Assembly (NCBI GenBank): GCA_023488905.1
Contig: JAMDCQ010000015.1
Span: 1-64,000, forward strand
Length of the DNA: 64,000 nt
Source: Candidatus Bathyarchaeota archaeon
Lineage (GTDB): Archaea; Thermoproteota; Bathyarchaeia; Bathyarchaeales; Bathycorpusculaceae
Direction: 5' to 3'
Below are positions 35,504-45,080 of the stretch, one piece after another. Made by a program: the position numbers and the translations under genes. Below the pieces are notes generated by a model. That model was not told the DNA's origin. It was given only the letters and a program-made list of their open reading frames with translations, and searched no databases. The stretch's first letter is position 1. Each line of letters starts with the position of its first letter.

Positions 35504-37510
35504 ATGGTTCAGAAAGAAATCACGAAGAAAACACGAGTCTACGCAACAGCAGCTGTGCTTTCAGCTGTTCTGCTTGTATCTATGGTTTACGTTTTTGGCG
35601 CTGCCCCCATCCTTTTCCCAGATCAAGCGCCCTCAGCGTCAGGTATGAGAACCTTCGCTTCCATGGCTGACATAGTTAATTACCTCAACACAAACGCGCA
35701 GGGCTCAAATTACGTCGGAGGCCCCTTGGATAACAAGTTCTTTGGTGAACGCGCGTCTGTTCCAGCACCGAATCCTATGACCCAAGGAACTTTTAGCGAT
35801 AGTTCTGCAGTTCAAGAAACTTCTGGAACTGGTAGCAAAGGTTACTCGACAACCAACATTCAAGTCAGCGGTGTGGATGAGGCGGATACAGTGAAAACGG
35901 ATGGCAACTACATCTACACCATATCCTCTAAACAAAACAACTATTACTACTACGATGCTTACTCCTCTGGATACAGCAACACGGTCTACGTTTTAGACGC
36001 TGACCCACAGACCCCTCAAGTTGTATCCAAAATTACCATGGATAACAACACTCAAGCCGCAGGATTATTCCTCAGCACTGACGGCAACAAACTGGTCGTT
36101 GTAGCCAGCAAATACCAAAGCTACTACGGCGTGCTGGGCATCGCAGAAGATTCGGCGCCACGCATTATGCCCTACTACAACAGCGACGTGTACACCTTCC
36201 TCTACGTTTATGACGTTTCAAATAAAGCCAGTCCCGCTTTAACTCGGAACTTAACTATGAGTGGCAGTTACTTTAACTCCAGAATGATCGGTGACAACGT
36301 TTATGCAGTTATCAGCCAACCGGCAGTAGTTTATAACGGCTTAGTTACTCTTCCAGCCGTATATGACGATCAAGTTAGCTACAAAGCCGCTCCAACCACG
36401 ATTTACTACGCCGACATGAACGACACAAGCTACAGCTTCACAAGCTTCTACGGCATAGACATCGCAAATGACTTTTCCGCTCCGACTAACATGACGGTTA
36501 TGATGGGCGGCGCAAGCACAATGTACGTTTCACCTGACAACATCTACATAACGTATCCCAACTGGGATAACTCTGCAGGCTCCTACACTGCAATCTACCG
36601 TGTAAGCATAAACGGCTTAGACTTGTCACTTCAGGCTCAGGGCAGCGTTCCCGGAAACCTGCTAAACCAGTACTCCATGGATGAGTACAACGGCTACTTC
36701 CGAGTCGCCACTAACTGGTATGGGCAAGATAGTCAAATGAACAACGTCTACGTCCTTAACACCGATCTATCGGTCACTGGCAAACTGGAAGGATTAGCAC
36801 CCAACGAGAACCTCCACGCCGTGCGCTTTATGGGCGACAAATGCTACCTCGTCACGTTCCAACAAATCGACCCGTTGTTCGTCATTGACCTCAGCCAACC
36901 TACTAACCCCACCGTTTTGGGTGAACTCAAAATCCCCGGCTACTCAGACTATCTACATCCCTTTGATGAAACGCACTTAATCGGCGTCGGAAAAGAAGCA
37001 GTAGTAGCAAATGAAGGAAACTTTGCATATTATCAAGGTTTGAAATTGGCGCTCTTTGATGTAGGAAACGTAAACAACCCCGTGCAGCTATCGTACTATG
37101 GCATCGGAGACAGAGGCACAGACTCTGAAGCTCTCTACGAACCTAAAGCGTTCCTCTTCAACAAAAATAACGGCTTACTAGTGATACCTGTGAGCTTAGC
37201 AGAAGTCAGCGAATCCGACAGACAAACCTATGGCGATTCAGCGTATGGCCAAACCGTTTGGCAAGGCGCCTACGTGTTCACTGTAACCTTAGACGGCTTC
37301 ACTCTCAAAGGCACCGTAACCCACATCGACGCGTCACTGCTCAACGGACAAGGGCAAATCAGCAGCTATAGTGAATACTGGAATACCCAAAACCAATGGA
37401 TAACCCGCTCTCTCTACATCGGCAACACACTCTACACCATCTCCAACAGCGAAGTTAAACTCAGCAGCCTAAGCGACCTCTCAGAAATAGCTACAGTAAA
37501 CCTTGCCTAA
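35504..37510 (+). CDS. Secreted beta-propeller domain protein (PF09826 type)
   Basis: A 668-residue extracellular protein with an N-terminal transmembrane anchor or signal (YATAAVLSAVLLVSMVYVFGA). The diagnostic YSTTNIQVSGVDEADTVKTDGNYIY motif lies near residue 115-140, followed by propeller-like repeats rich in Asp, Tyr and Asn to the end. Function is unknown for the family. Upstream regulator and shared palindrome suggest specific control. A T-run terminator follows. Confidence 0.9.
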   Translation: MVQKEITKKTRVYATAAVLSAVLLVSMVYVFGAAPILFPDQAPSASGMRTFASMADIVNYLNTNAQGSNYVGGPLDNKFFGERASVPAPNPMTQGTFSDSSAVQETSGTGSKGYSTTNIQVSGVDEADTVKTDGNYIYTISSKQNNYYYYDAYSSGYSNTVYVLDADPQTPQVVSKITMDNNTQAAGLFLSTDGNKLVVVASKYQSYYGVLGIAEDSAPRIMPYYNSDVYTFLYVYDVSNKASPALTRNLTMSGSYFNSRMIGDNVYAVISQPAVVYNGLVTLPAVYDDQVSYKAAPTTIYYADMNDTSYSFTSFYGIDIANDFSAPTNMTVMMGGASTMYVSPDNIYITYPNWDNSAGSYTAIYRVSINGLDLSLQAQGSVPGNLLNQYSMDEYNGYFRVATNWYGQDSQMNNVYVLNTDLSVTGKLEGLAPNENLHAVRFMGDKCYLVTFQQIDPLFVIDLSQPTNPTVLGELKIPGYSDYLHPFDETHLIGVGKEAVVANEGNFAYYQGLKLALFDVGNVNNPVQLSYYGIGDRGTDSEALYEPKAFLFNKNNGLLVIPVSLAEVSESDRQTYGDSAYGQTVWQGAYVFTVTLDGFTLKGTVTHIDASLLNGQGQISSYSEYWNTQNQWITRSLYIGNTLYTISNSEVKLSSLSDLSEIATVNLA

Positions 37511-37520
37511 ACAGCAACCC

Positions 37521-37531
37521 TTTCTTTTTTT
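37521..37531 (+). terminator. T-run terminator after the beta-propeller gene
   Basis: TTTCTTTTTTT lies 10 bases after the TAA and before the convergent UbiA stop. Confidence 0.5.
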
Positions 37532-37552
37532 CGTGGTGGTTTTTGGTATCTC

Positions 37553-38407
37553 TTAGCGGATAACTCCGAAAATATATGCCAATAAACCAACCAAGAACAA
37601 CAGCAAAACAACCTTCTTTATTCTACGCGCCTTCTCACGGGAAGGTTCACACAGCAAAACCACTGAGCAAACGATCAGCCCCACAGCTGTAACCAAAACG
37701 AGGGGAATGAACCAGAATCCCACCAGCCCCAAAAACCAAGTAAGCGGAGTCAACGCAACTGCCGAAAGGTAAAACACTACAGCGACCACGGCAGCCTTCT
37801 TCTCGCCAAACCGCACCGCCAAAGTTTTCACTCCCTCAGCGTTGTCACCCTTAACATCCACTATGCCCTTGGTGATTTCTCGTCCAGTGTTGGAGAGAAA
37901 CGCCATAAGCGCAAACAGCAAAACATTGAGCTGCAGGGTGCCTGTGACGGCTATGCTTCCGTAGATGAAGGGGATGGCAACGCAGGTGCTGACCAAAAAG
38001 TTGCCTGGTAACCCGCTCCTTTTTCCCACAGTGACATAGGTTACGGTGATTACCCAAGAGGCGACTGCTACGAGCAGGCAGAGCAAACTGGTGAAATAGG
38101 CAAAAGCTAAGCCGACTACCGTCAACAAGATAACAAACGTCAACGCTGCTTTTGGGCTTATTAAACCGCTAGGTATCGGTCGGGTCGGTTCGTTTACCGC
38201 ATCAATACCGCGGTCGTAGTAGTCGTTGATGACCATGGCGGCGGCGCAGAGCAGAAATCCTGTGAAAAAACCGTAAACAATGTAGAGCCAATTCGGCATC
38301 GGCAGCGACACCGCGAGCAGTGCACCTACGAAAACTGCAAACCCCGTCATTGCACAGTTCACTGGACGCATTAACCGTATGAAACCGCCGAGTTTGTTCA
38401 TGCACAT
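37553..38407 (-). CDS. UbiA-family prenyltransferase, digeranylgeranylglyceryl phosphate synthase-like
   Basis: Probably adds the second geranylgeranyl chain in archaeal lipid synthesis. About 284 residues and eight or nine helices. The two Asp motifs NDYYDRGIDAVNEPTRPIPSG and DVKGDNAEGVKTLA are both present. ATG at 38407 is used; ATG at 38401 is equally possible. Minus-strand TATA (TTTTTATAACC) is about 40 bases upstream. The lipid substrate is inferred from family and domain of life. Confidence 0.88.
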   Translation of the reverse strand: MCMNKLGGFIRLMRPVNCAMTGFAVFVGALLAVSLPMPNWLYIVYGFFTGFLLCAAAMVINDYYDRGIDAVNEPTRPIPSGLISPKAALTFVILLTVVGLAFAYFTSLLCLLVAVASWVITVTYVTVGKRSGLPGNFLVSTCVAIPFIYGSIAVTGTLQLNVLLFALMAFLSNTGREITKGIVDVKGDNAEGVKTLAVRFGEKKAAVVAVVFYLSAVALTPLTWFLGLVGFWFIPLVLVTAVGLIVCSVVLLCEPSREKARRIKKVVLLLFLVGLLAYIFGVIR

Positions 38408-38504
38408 ACCGTTTAGTATCCTATGTTGGGCGAGGTTGGTTATAAAAATTCTATTTTTCCCGCAACGATTTTATTGCTCCAGTGAGATTAAAACTTGATT
38501 TATC

Positions 38505-38915
38505 ATGAGTAACAATGTTCAAACGACAAAAGTGAAAAAACAGAAAGTCGTCAGGGCATTGTTGCTTGTTGCTGGCACCATCTGCCTTGCGCTGGGCGCT
38601 ATCGGAATATTTTTACCTATTTTACCTACGACACCGTTTCTGTTGCTTGCCGCCGCATGTTACCTGCGCAGCTCCGAGCGCATGCATAAGTGGCTACTGG
38701 GCAACCGATGGTTTGGCGAATACATCAAAAACTATCAAGCAGGCAGAGGCATCCCCATGAAAACAAAGATACTTGCCATAACTCTATTGTGGGCGGCTAT
38801 TCTGTTCTCAATGTTCTTTATGGTTAGCGAGATTTTGATTGCACAAATCGTGCTGTTCGCCATCGCAGTCGGGGTTACTGTGCATTTAGCCAGGTTGCCC
38901 ACCTTTAAAAAGTAG
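38505..38915 (+). CDS. DUF454 (YbaN-like) small membrane protein
   Basis: A 136-residue protein with two N-terminal helices around LGAIGIFLPILPTTPFLLLAAACYLRSSERMHKWLLGNRWFG and two further helices near the C-terminus, matching DUF454. Function unknown. It is divergent from the UbiA gene and 31 bases before the nucleotidyltransferase. Confidence 0.9.
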   Translation: MSNNVQTTKVKKQKVVRALLLVAGTICLALGAIGIFLPILPTTPFLLLAAACYLRSSERMHKWLLGNRWFGEYIKNYQAGRGIPMKTKILAITLLWAAILFSMFFMVSEILIAQIVLFAIAVGVTVHLARLPTFKK

Positions 38916-38946
38916 CTTTAAAAGTATTTTGGCGTACAGGCAGCTA

Positions 38947-40302
38947 ATGAGAAACGTTAAAAGGATTAACGCGCCCTATCAACATAGCAACTTATTGGTG
39001 AAGCCCGTGAGTGACAACTACGCCCCTCTAATAGGTGATAATTATTCCCCTGATAAAATCCGCGTCGTCATCCCCGTCGGCGGAAAAGCCACCCGACTTC
39101 TGCCCTTAACCGCTGAAACCAGCAAAGCATGCCTCCGCCTACTAAACCGCCCGCTCGTAGAATTCTCGCTTCTATCACTAGCAAGTCAGGGAATTAGGAA
39201 CTTTATCTTCGGCGTAAAAGGCTACACCAACTACAGAGACCTAACAGACTACTTCGAGTCAGGTTATGGCGTCTCCGCAAAATACTGCATAAAACCCCGC
39301 ATACACATTAAATACCAACCCAACGTACCCGACTTAGGCAGCGCAGATTCGGCACGCATAAACATTGACTACTACGAACTCAACAACCCCATATTTGCTG
39401 TGCAAGGCGATAACATATTTGACATAAAAGTCAAACACCTCCTTGATTTCCATAAAGAAAAAGGAGCATGCCTAACCATCGTGCTTCGTGAAGTAGACAA
39501 TGTGGAAGGTTTAGGCTTAGCTGACATCGACAAAAACGGCCGCATCAACAAATTTGTAGAGAAACCAGCGCCCAAAGATGCCCCAAGCAACCTCGCCAAT
39601 ACAGGTCTCTATGTCTTGTCGCCTGAAGTGCGAAAAATATTCCAAGAAAAAGGCGTGCAGCAAATCATCAAAGAAAAGAACCGCCTTGACTTCGGCTACG
39701 ACTTCATACCCTACGTCATCTCAACGGGTCGCCCAGTTTATGGCTACACACTCAAAGGCAACTGGTTCGATGTTGGCACACCTAAAAATTATTTGGAAGC
39801 CATGAAAAACCTGCTACACGGCGGGTTCTCAACCCTAAACGACTTCGGCGGAAGATTAAGCCAAAGCGAAAAGATCTGGGTTCAGGGCGACAGCACAGAT
39901 TCCGAGAAGCGCCGCCAAGAAACCATCTGTAAGATTAAGCAGAAAAAGATTGAGGTAGAAGAAGCCGTACTAATTGGGCGTCACTGCCAGATCGAAGATG
40001 GCGCACGCATTGTAAATAGTTGCATCGACAACTTTACACGGATAGGCAAAAACGTTGTGATCAAGAACTCGGCGATAATGGATAGAGTCATCATCGGGGA
40101 TAACGCGGAAATCTATGACAGCATAATTGGCAGGCACGTGGTTGTGAATTCGAGTTGCAATAAACCCGCCAAAATCAGCGGCGTAAGCGTAATCGCGGAC
40201 GACGTGACTTTAGAGGAAGGCTGCACCTTGGTTTCAACGAAAGTTTACCCGCATCAGCAGATAAGAGGCGAATTCCAAAACCAAACCATAATCGCCAACT
40301 AA
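38947..40302 (+). CDS. Sugar-1-phosphate nucleotidyltransferase with left-handed beta-helix domain
   Basis: Activates a sugar phosphate with an NTP for glycan synthesis. The N-terminal Rossmann part has VVIPVGGKATRLLPLTAETSKACL, GDNIFDIKV and GLADIDKNGRINKFVEKP. The C-terminal part has hexapeptide-like repeats (RIVNSCIDNFTRIGKNVVIKNSAIMDRVIIGDNAEIYDSIIG). The open frame begins at TTG 38929; ATG 38947 and GTG 39007 are alternatives. Exact sugar and nucleotide are not decidable. Confidence 0.9.
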   Translation: MRNVKRINAPYQHSNLLVKPVSDNYAPLIGDNYSPDKIRVVIPVGGKATRLLPLTAETSKACLRLLNRPLVEFSLLSLASQGIRNFIFGVKGYTNYRDLTDYFESGYGVSAKYCIKPRIHIKYQPNVPDLGSADSARINIDYYELNNPIFAVQGDNIFDIKVKHLLDFHKEKGACLTIVLREVDNVEGLGLADIDKNGRINKFVEKPAPKDAPSNLANTGLYVLSPEVRKIFQEKGVQQIIKEKNRLDFGYDFIPYVISTGRPVYGYTLKGNWFDVGTPKNYLEAMKNLLHGGFSTLNDFGGRLSQSEKIWVQGDSTDSEKRRQETICKIKQKKIEVEEAVLIGRHCQIEDGARIVNSCIDNFTRIGKNVVIKNSAIMDRVIIGDNAEIYDSIIGRHVVVNSSCNKPAKISGVSVIADDVTLEEGCTLVSTKVYPHQQIRGEFQNQTIIAN

Positions 40303-40374
40303 ACCTCTTTTTCTCAGCAACCTCTTCTTGCAAACAGTTTATCTATTCAAACTTTGAAATACCCTTGATGACTT

Positions 40375-40893
40375 ATGAATACTGAAGAGTTAAGGGCGAT
40401 GCCCAAAACGGCCATACCGCAAATAGCAAAAACGCTCTCCAAACAAGACGTTACCTTCCTCGTTGACACCTTAGCTGAAAAAGACGATGCTCTGAGGTAC
40501 AATGCATTTTTGTTGCTGCAAGCCAACTCCAAGCTTACGCCAGACGTTCATGCGCATTGGGGTACTCTTGAGAGTAAACTGGAAAGTTCAAACTCGTACC
40601 AACGCAGTCTCGGACTTATGTTGATGGCTGAGAACGTACGTTGGGACAGAGAAGAAAAATTCGGCAGAATCCTAAATCGATACTTGGAATGCTGTATGGA
40701 CGAGAAATTCATCACTGCTCGACAAGCAATCCAGGGGTTGACGAACGTGGTCGCAGCAACCAACAGCTATGACAGCAAAATCCAGCAGGCACTGACCACT
40801 TTGGCGCTGGATAAATACAAGCCTAACCAGCAGAACCTCCTTAAAAAAGACGCAGCAAACATCCTTAAACTGATCGAGAAAAAGCACCGCTGA
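40375..40893 (+). CDS. Hypothetical helical-repeat protein
   Basis: A 172-residue all-helical protein with HEAT/ARM-like helix pairs (TFLVDTLAEKDDALRYNAFLLLQANS; RSLGLMLMAENVRWDREEKFGRILNRYLECC). I recognise no catalytic motif. It ends exactly where the convergent endonuclease gene stops, with no gap. Confidence 0.7.
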   Translation: MNTEELRAMPKTAIPQIAKTLSKQDVTFLVDTLAEKDDALRYNAFLLLQANSKLTPDVHAHWGTLESKLESSNSYQRSLGLMLMAENVRWDREEKFGRILNRYLECCMDEKFITARQAIQGLTNVVAATNSYDSKIQQALTTLALDKYKPNQQNLLKKDAANILKLIEKKHR

Positions 40894-41448
40894 CTAAGCC
40901 TTAAACCACTTAAACATGAGGTACTTTATCTTTTTAGAAGCCACATCGGGCACAGCGATTATGAAGCGTTTACGAACCGTCGTCGCCAACCGCCCATTCT
41001 TAACAATCTCAGTAGCGGAAATATCTGAGTCTGCCTTTTTAACCGTCACCATATAAGGGGCATGCTCCACCCCGGGACCGTACTTGTAGACAGCGAAGTC
41101 GCAGCCAAACTTAATGCCCGGTGTAACAATCAAGCCGCTGTCACGTAAGTCATGGTAAACAGCGTATTTCTCTTCAAATTCATCATAGAGCTGTTTTGCT
41201 TTGACGCGGAGTTTTTTGAGGCTCACTCTAGTTTGATTGGTGCTCTCGTAGATGTCGATTTTTTCAGTTTCCGCCAAGTAGAGCCCTTCCATGAGGTCCA
41301 AAACTAGTGGGACGTCGAATTCGGGGATTTTTGGTTTGGGGATGCCGACGGGTTTGCCGTAGTAGGCGGTTTTGTAGAGTTGGGAGCCCTCGGTTGGGTT
41401 CCAGACTACAAGAAAGTTTTCGAGGAGCTCAACTTGGATTTTAGACAT
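40894..41448 (-). CDS. endA: tRNA-splicing endonuclease, catalytic subunit
   Basis: Cuts introns from pre-tRNA at bulge-helix-bulge motifs. The 184-residue protein has the full catalytic triad: Y121 in GCDFAVYKYG, H129 in EHAPYM and K160 in VRKRFIIAVP. A second, related protein at 58337-58891 lacks the His, suggesting a two-subunit enzyme. Downstream of the PhoU-like gene on the same strand, 11 bases away. Confidence 0.9.
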   Translation of the reverse strand: MSKIQVELLENFLVVWNPTEGSQLYKTAYYGKPVGIPKPKIPEFDVPLVLDLMEGLYLAETEKIDIYESTNQTRVSLKKLRVKAKQLYDEFEEKYAVYHDLRDSGLIVTPGIKFGCDFAVYKYGPGVEHAPYMVTVKKADSDISATEIVKNGRLATTVRKRFIIAVPDVASKKIKYLMFKWFKA

Positions 41449-41459
41449 ACGGCGTCCTG

Positions 41460-42119
41460 CTACATTATCATTGAAACCATGCGAGCTGCGTCTGCGGCGT
41501 CCTCAGCTTTATCGGCAGAGTTCTCCAGCAACTGCAAGACATCTCGAAGCAACAACAACACGGGGGTGTCGAGTTTGCTGGAAAGCACTTTAATGGTTAG
41601 GGCGCGGTATTGGTCGTCGACTATGCGTTCAGCGATTTCTACGTCTTTGGCGCGTTCCAAAGTTTTCTGGGAACCATAGTTAAGCACCATAAGCGTTTCT
41701 CGAAGCTTAAGCGTAGCATCTAATGTTGCTAGGCTGAGTTTTAGGAGGTCTTTTTTGATATCTGAGGGGATTGTCCAGTTGTGCTCCATGATTTCGAGCA
41801 GGTAGTAGGCGATGCCTTCTGAAAAGTCGGCGATTTCGCTTGAGAGGTTGGTGAATCTAAGGAAGTCTTCACGGGCGTAGAGTATAGCGCCGATTTCTGC
41901 TAGTTCTTGGCTGACCATGCGGCGGGCTTTGATGACTTCTTCTTCTCCTGCTTTGATTTCTGTGAAGAGTTTGCGTACGGCGGCTTTGTCTCCGCTGGCG
42001 AAGAATTCGACCAGTTGTGGGATTTTTCTTGAGACATCGACTACTTTACGTAGGTTATCTTGACAAGCGTTGAGCGCACGCCGCTTCACGCGCTCTTCTG
42101 TTTCCGAAGGTAATACCAT
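41460..42119 (-). CDS. DUF47/PhoU-like protein
   Basis: A 219-residue all-helical protein with a PhoU-like pattern (NLRKVVDVSRKIPQLVEFFASGD, IKAGEEEVIKARRMVSQELAEIGAILYAREDFLRFTNLSSEIADFSEGIAYYLLEI). Such proteins regulate phosphate transporters of the Pit type, but no transporter is adjacent. Probably cotranscribed with endA. Confidence 0.82.
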   Translation of the reverse strand: MVLPSETEERVKRRALNACQDNLRKVVDVSRKIPQLVEFFASGDKAAVRKLFTEIKAGEEEVIKARRMVSQELAEIGAILYAREDFLRFTNLSSEIADFSEGIAYYLLEIMEHNWTIPSDIKKDLLKLSLATLDATLKLRETLMVLNYGSQKTLERAKDVEIAERIVDDQYRALTIKVLSSKLDTPVLLLLRDVLQLLENSADKAEDAADAARMVSMIM

Positions 42120-42190
42120 ACTGTTTATCCCCTGCTATAATCAACCCTAATTATCAATCAAATTAACACTGTGTTTATTAAAAAAGGTAG

Positions 42191-43966
42191 CTACTTAACC
42201 TTTATTAATTCTCCCAAGCTTTCGAAGTTAATTTTACCCTCAAAGTACAGGTGTAGCAGTTTTGGCAACTCTGCGATTGCGGCTCGGACTTGCTGCCAGC
42301 TGTCGCGGTCGCGGATGGTTACTGTGCCGTCGCTTAGGGTGTCGTAGTCGATGGTTATGCCGAGTTGTATGCCTGCTTCGTCTGCGCGTGCGTAGCGTCT
42401 GCCGATGGAGCCTGTTTCGTCGAATTCCGTCATGAACCCTTCACAGGCGAGGAGTTTTTGGACTTCTTTAGCTTTGGTGTCCATGCCGTCTTTGCCCATC
42501 AAAGGGTAAACACCAACTTGAATCGGCGCGATGCTTCTTGGGAAACTTAGAACTACGCGATCATCTTTTAAGCCGTAAGCGTATTCGAGGGCGACGTAGA
42601 AGAGGCGGTCGCAGCCGAAACTTGGCTCCACCACATGGGGCACGAAGCGTTTGCCCCGCACTGTGGTTTTCTGTTTGCCTATTTCGACTTGTTCTTTGAA
42701 GATTTGGTAGCCTTCGACTAGGATGCTGCCGTCTTTTTCCATGTCGTCCGCAACTTGCTGGGCGGGGACTTTGGCGAGTGCTGCGGCGGCTTTGGCTGCT
42801 TCGCCCTTGTAAACGGGGCCAAGTTTCGCCATGAGGGGTTTAACGGCTAATTCCTCAGTTTCCACTGGATTGGGGAACTCTTTGTAAACGGTCATGTCGA
42901 CGCCGCTGGCTTTCATATGGCAAGTGAGGTCGTAATCTGTGCGGTAAGCATGTCCGCTGACTTCCACCCAACCCCAACGGTCAACCATCACCTCTTGGTC
43001 AAAACTCTGAGTGCTGTAGTGAGCTTTTTCCCATGTCAATTTTTCGAGGAAACGCTGTCGACTTGCGGGTACGCCCAGCTCGGTTAGGAGGCGTTTGGCT
43101 TGCGCCATGAAGTATGCTTGCCACTCGTTTTTGATGATGCCTTTGTCGAGTGCTTCTCGTACAGTAAAGTTGGTTACGTCTTCGCATTCTTTGAGGCGCG
43201 TGTCGCATAGCAGTATTGGGAGGACTTCGTTTTCTACCTCTGCAAGCCTTTCGCATGCTGGCTCTTCGGGGTCAAAGAAAAACTCTAAATCCGCTATGGT
43301 GAATTCTCGGAGGCGGATTAAGCCTTGTCGCGGTGAGATTTCGTTGCGAAGTGCCTTGCCGATGTTGATGCAGCCAAAAGGTAAGCGTTCGCGTGCGACG
43401 TTGTAGAGGCGGTTGAATTCTACGAATATGTTTTGGGCTGCTTCGGGTCTGCCGTAGCCGACGGAGCCGCTGTATGGGCCGATGGTGGTTTCGAACATGG
43501 TTAAGTAGCGTGTGGGTTCGCTGAATTTGCCTTTGCAGTCGGGGCAGATGACTTCGTGGCGTTCGAGTTCGACTTTGATGTCGTCGAGGCTCATTTTTTC
43601 TGCTTCGGCGCTGCTTATGCCCTTGTCTTCGAGGAGGTGGTCTGCTCGGAATCGTGTGTGGCAGTTTTGGCATTCCACCATGGGTTCTTTGAAGTGGGCT
43701 ACGTGGCCTGAGGCTTCGAAGACTTTGGCGGGGGCGATGACTGAGGATTCCATTTCGTATATGCCGATTTTTTTGACTACCAGTTCCCGCAGTTTGGCTT
43801 CTATGTTCTGTTTTAGGCGTGTGCCGAGTGGTCCGTATGTGACAAAGCCGCCGCTTCCACCATAAATCTCAAAACTGCTCCAGAAGAAGCCTCGGCGCTT
43901 AGCGAGTTCGTTGACTGCTACGAACTTGTCGCATTGTGCTTTACTGCATTTAGCTTCGCTACTCAA
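42191..43966 (-). CDS. glyS: Glycyl-tRNA synthetase, archaeal/eukaryal type
   Basis: A class II synthetase of 591 residues. N-terminal RGFFWSSFEIYGGSGGFVTYGPLGTRLKQNIE, a zinc-binding segment (CQNCHTRF...CPDCKGKF), RNEISPRQGLIRLREFTIADLEFFFDP (motif 2) and FGCDRLFYVALEYA (motif 3 area) identify it. The C-terminal anticodon-binding domain contains ARADEAGIQLGITIDYDTL. The start is TTG (43966). Confidence 0.96.
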   Translation of the reverse strand: MSSEAKCSKAQCDKFVAVNELAKRRGFFWSSFEIYGGSGGFVTYGPLGTRLKQNIEAKLRELVVKKIGIYEMESSVIAPAKVFEASGHVAHFKEPMVECQNCHTRFRADHLLEDKGISSAEAEKMSLDDIKVELERHEVICPDCKGKFSEPTRYLTMFETTIGPYSGSVGYGRPEAAQNIFVEFNRLYNVARERLPFGCINIGKALRNEISPRQGLIRLREFTIADLEFFFDPEEPACERLAEVENEVLPILLCDTRLKECEDVTNFTVREALDKGIIKNEWQAYFMAQAKRLLTELGVPASRQRFLEKLTWEKAHYSTQSFDQEVMVDRWGWVEVSGHAYRTDYDLTCHMKASGVDMTVYKEFPNPVETEELAVKPLMAKLGPVYKGEAAKAAAALAKVPAQQVADDMEKDGSILVEGYQIFKEQVEIGKQKTTVRGKRFVPHVVEPSFGCDRLFYVALEYAYGLKDDRVVLSFPRSIAPIQVGVYPLMGKDGMDTKAKEVQKLLACEGFMTEFDETGSIGRRYARADEAGIQLGITIDYDTLSDGTVTIRDRDSWQQVRAAIAELPKLLHLYFEGKINFESLGELIKVK

Positions 43967-44065
43967 AGATCATTACCTGTTTTATCCCTTTAGGCTGCAT
44001 TAACAATTAAAACGTTGCCATGCCCCATTGATTTACTGACTTGTGGACTACCGTTTTTTTCGTTA

Positions 44066-44181
44066 GTTGTTGTTGCAGAAAAACCCCTATACACAACAAC
44101 AACCAGTGGACTGGGCTGTGGTTTCTGTTTTGGTTTCGGCTGCTTTTGGCGGTTGCATGCTGGTTGTGGAGATTTCTACAA
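44066..44181 (+). repeat. Dispersed stem-loop element, copy E (best preserved)
   Basis: A perfect 10-bp stem, GTTGTTGTTG (44066-44075) / CAACAACAAC (44094-44103), encloses the loop CAGAAAAACCCCTATACA. A second hairpin is TTGTGGA (44164-44170) / TCTACAA (44175-44181). A TTAAATGGGGGG block downstream (minus strand, about 44246) resembles the head seen in other copies. Confidence 0.7.
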
Positions 44182-44309
44182 GCAACTCAGTTTAGCTGTG
44201 AGGTTGAGCGTAACTGCGATTCTTTGACTATACCCCCCCATTTAACAGCAGATCAAAAAATCAATCTTGGAAGATGCCGCTGACCCCTCTTATTTCATCT
44301 TCTTCCAGC

Positions 44310-44466
44310 AGGCTTGGCAGCGACGTCTGTTTTGGGTTTAGCTGGTTTCTGCTACGGCAGGCTGGTTGTGGCGTTTTCCGCAAGCAGTCCCGCTTGGCAG
44401 ACGCGGTTGATGTGGAACAGCCGCGTTTGCTGCTCTCAGTTGACCCCCCTCCCCTTATTTAAAGCC
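44310..44466 (+). repeat. Dispersed stem-loop element, copy F with head
   Basis: Contains TTGTGG (44366-44371) / CCGCAA (44378-44383) and a further stem CGCGG (44402-44406) / CCGCG (44421-44425). It ends with the minus-strand head TTTAAATAAGGGGAGGGGGG (44463-44444), whose TATA box would drive transcription leftward through the element. Confidence 0.6.
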
Positions 44467-44540
44467 CCAAAAATCTGTCTTCTCTGCGTTTACACTCTTT
44501 ATGTGGCTGCGGCGGCTTACGGCACACCACAAGACGGCGA

Positions 44541-44635
44541 CTGAGGGCGGTTGTGTTTTGGGTTTGCAACGTTTTTGTGCGTCTGTTTCGGTGTGGTGTG
44601 CGAGATTTTTTCCACAAGAACAACATACCTCCATG
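44541..44635 (+). repeat. Dispersed stem-loop element, degenerate copy G
   Basis: Shares GGCGGTTGTGTTTTGGGTTTGC and TTTTTTCCACAAGAAC with other copies but lacks the first stem. Weak member of the family. Confidence 0.4.
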
Positions 44636-45080
44636 TTGAAGCCGCTACCATGTGAGTGCGAAAAGCCTGTATCGACCGCATTTTCTCCACAAGAATCAAC
44701 GAACATCAATTAACAGCGCAATGCAATCGGGCACTATCATGGCTCATTCAACGCGGATAATCGCCCACCAAACCCATGCACACCCGTGCCTATAAGCAAC
44801 TTTGCTGTTAAAAAGCGCAACAAAAACAACCTAACTCAACGTACAAATCTAACCCAACAAGTCACGAAACAAAACAGCTACTAATCCCTCATAAAAAACC
44901 AAAACCAACCAACAAAACCACAACACAAAAAGCAGTGGAAAAACAGCAATTCAAGAACAGAATTGCGACTTCCGCTTTCGAGAAGGACCCTACTATTTAT
45001 GGTACAAATAACAGTTCAACGACGCGCAAAATAGCACAACGGGAACTTAATCGTTAGTTAAACTGAGTCTGAATAAGTAT

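Larger units (their letters stand above)
43967..45080. other. Non-coding repeat-rich region between glyS and the SIR2-STAND gene
   Basis: About 1.1 kb with no credible gene. It holds three degenerate stem-loop copies (E 44066-44181, F 44310-44466, G about 44541-44635). The remainder (44700-45080) is A/C-rich with scattered AAACCAAAACC-like runs and no structure I can name. Confidence 0.6.

Noticed and set aside
44015..44713. Several ORFs of 60-84 residues in the repeat array
   Set aside because: All overlap the stem-loop copies, differ in frame between copies and contain no convincing protein sequence.
43967..45080. Possible CRISPR array
   Set aside because: Copies are irregularly spaced, over 100 bp long and divergent; there are no short identical repeats with unique spacers and no cas genes.
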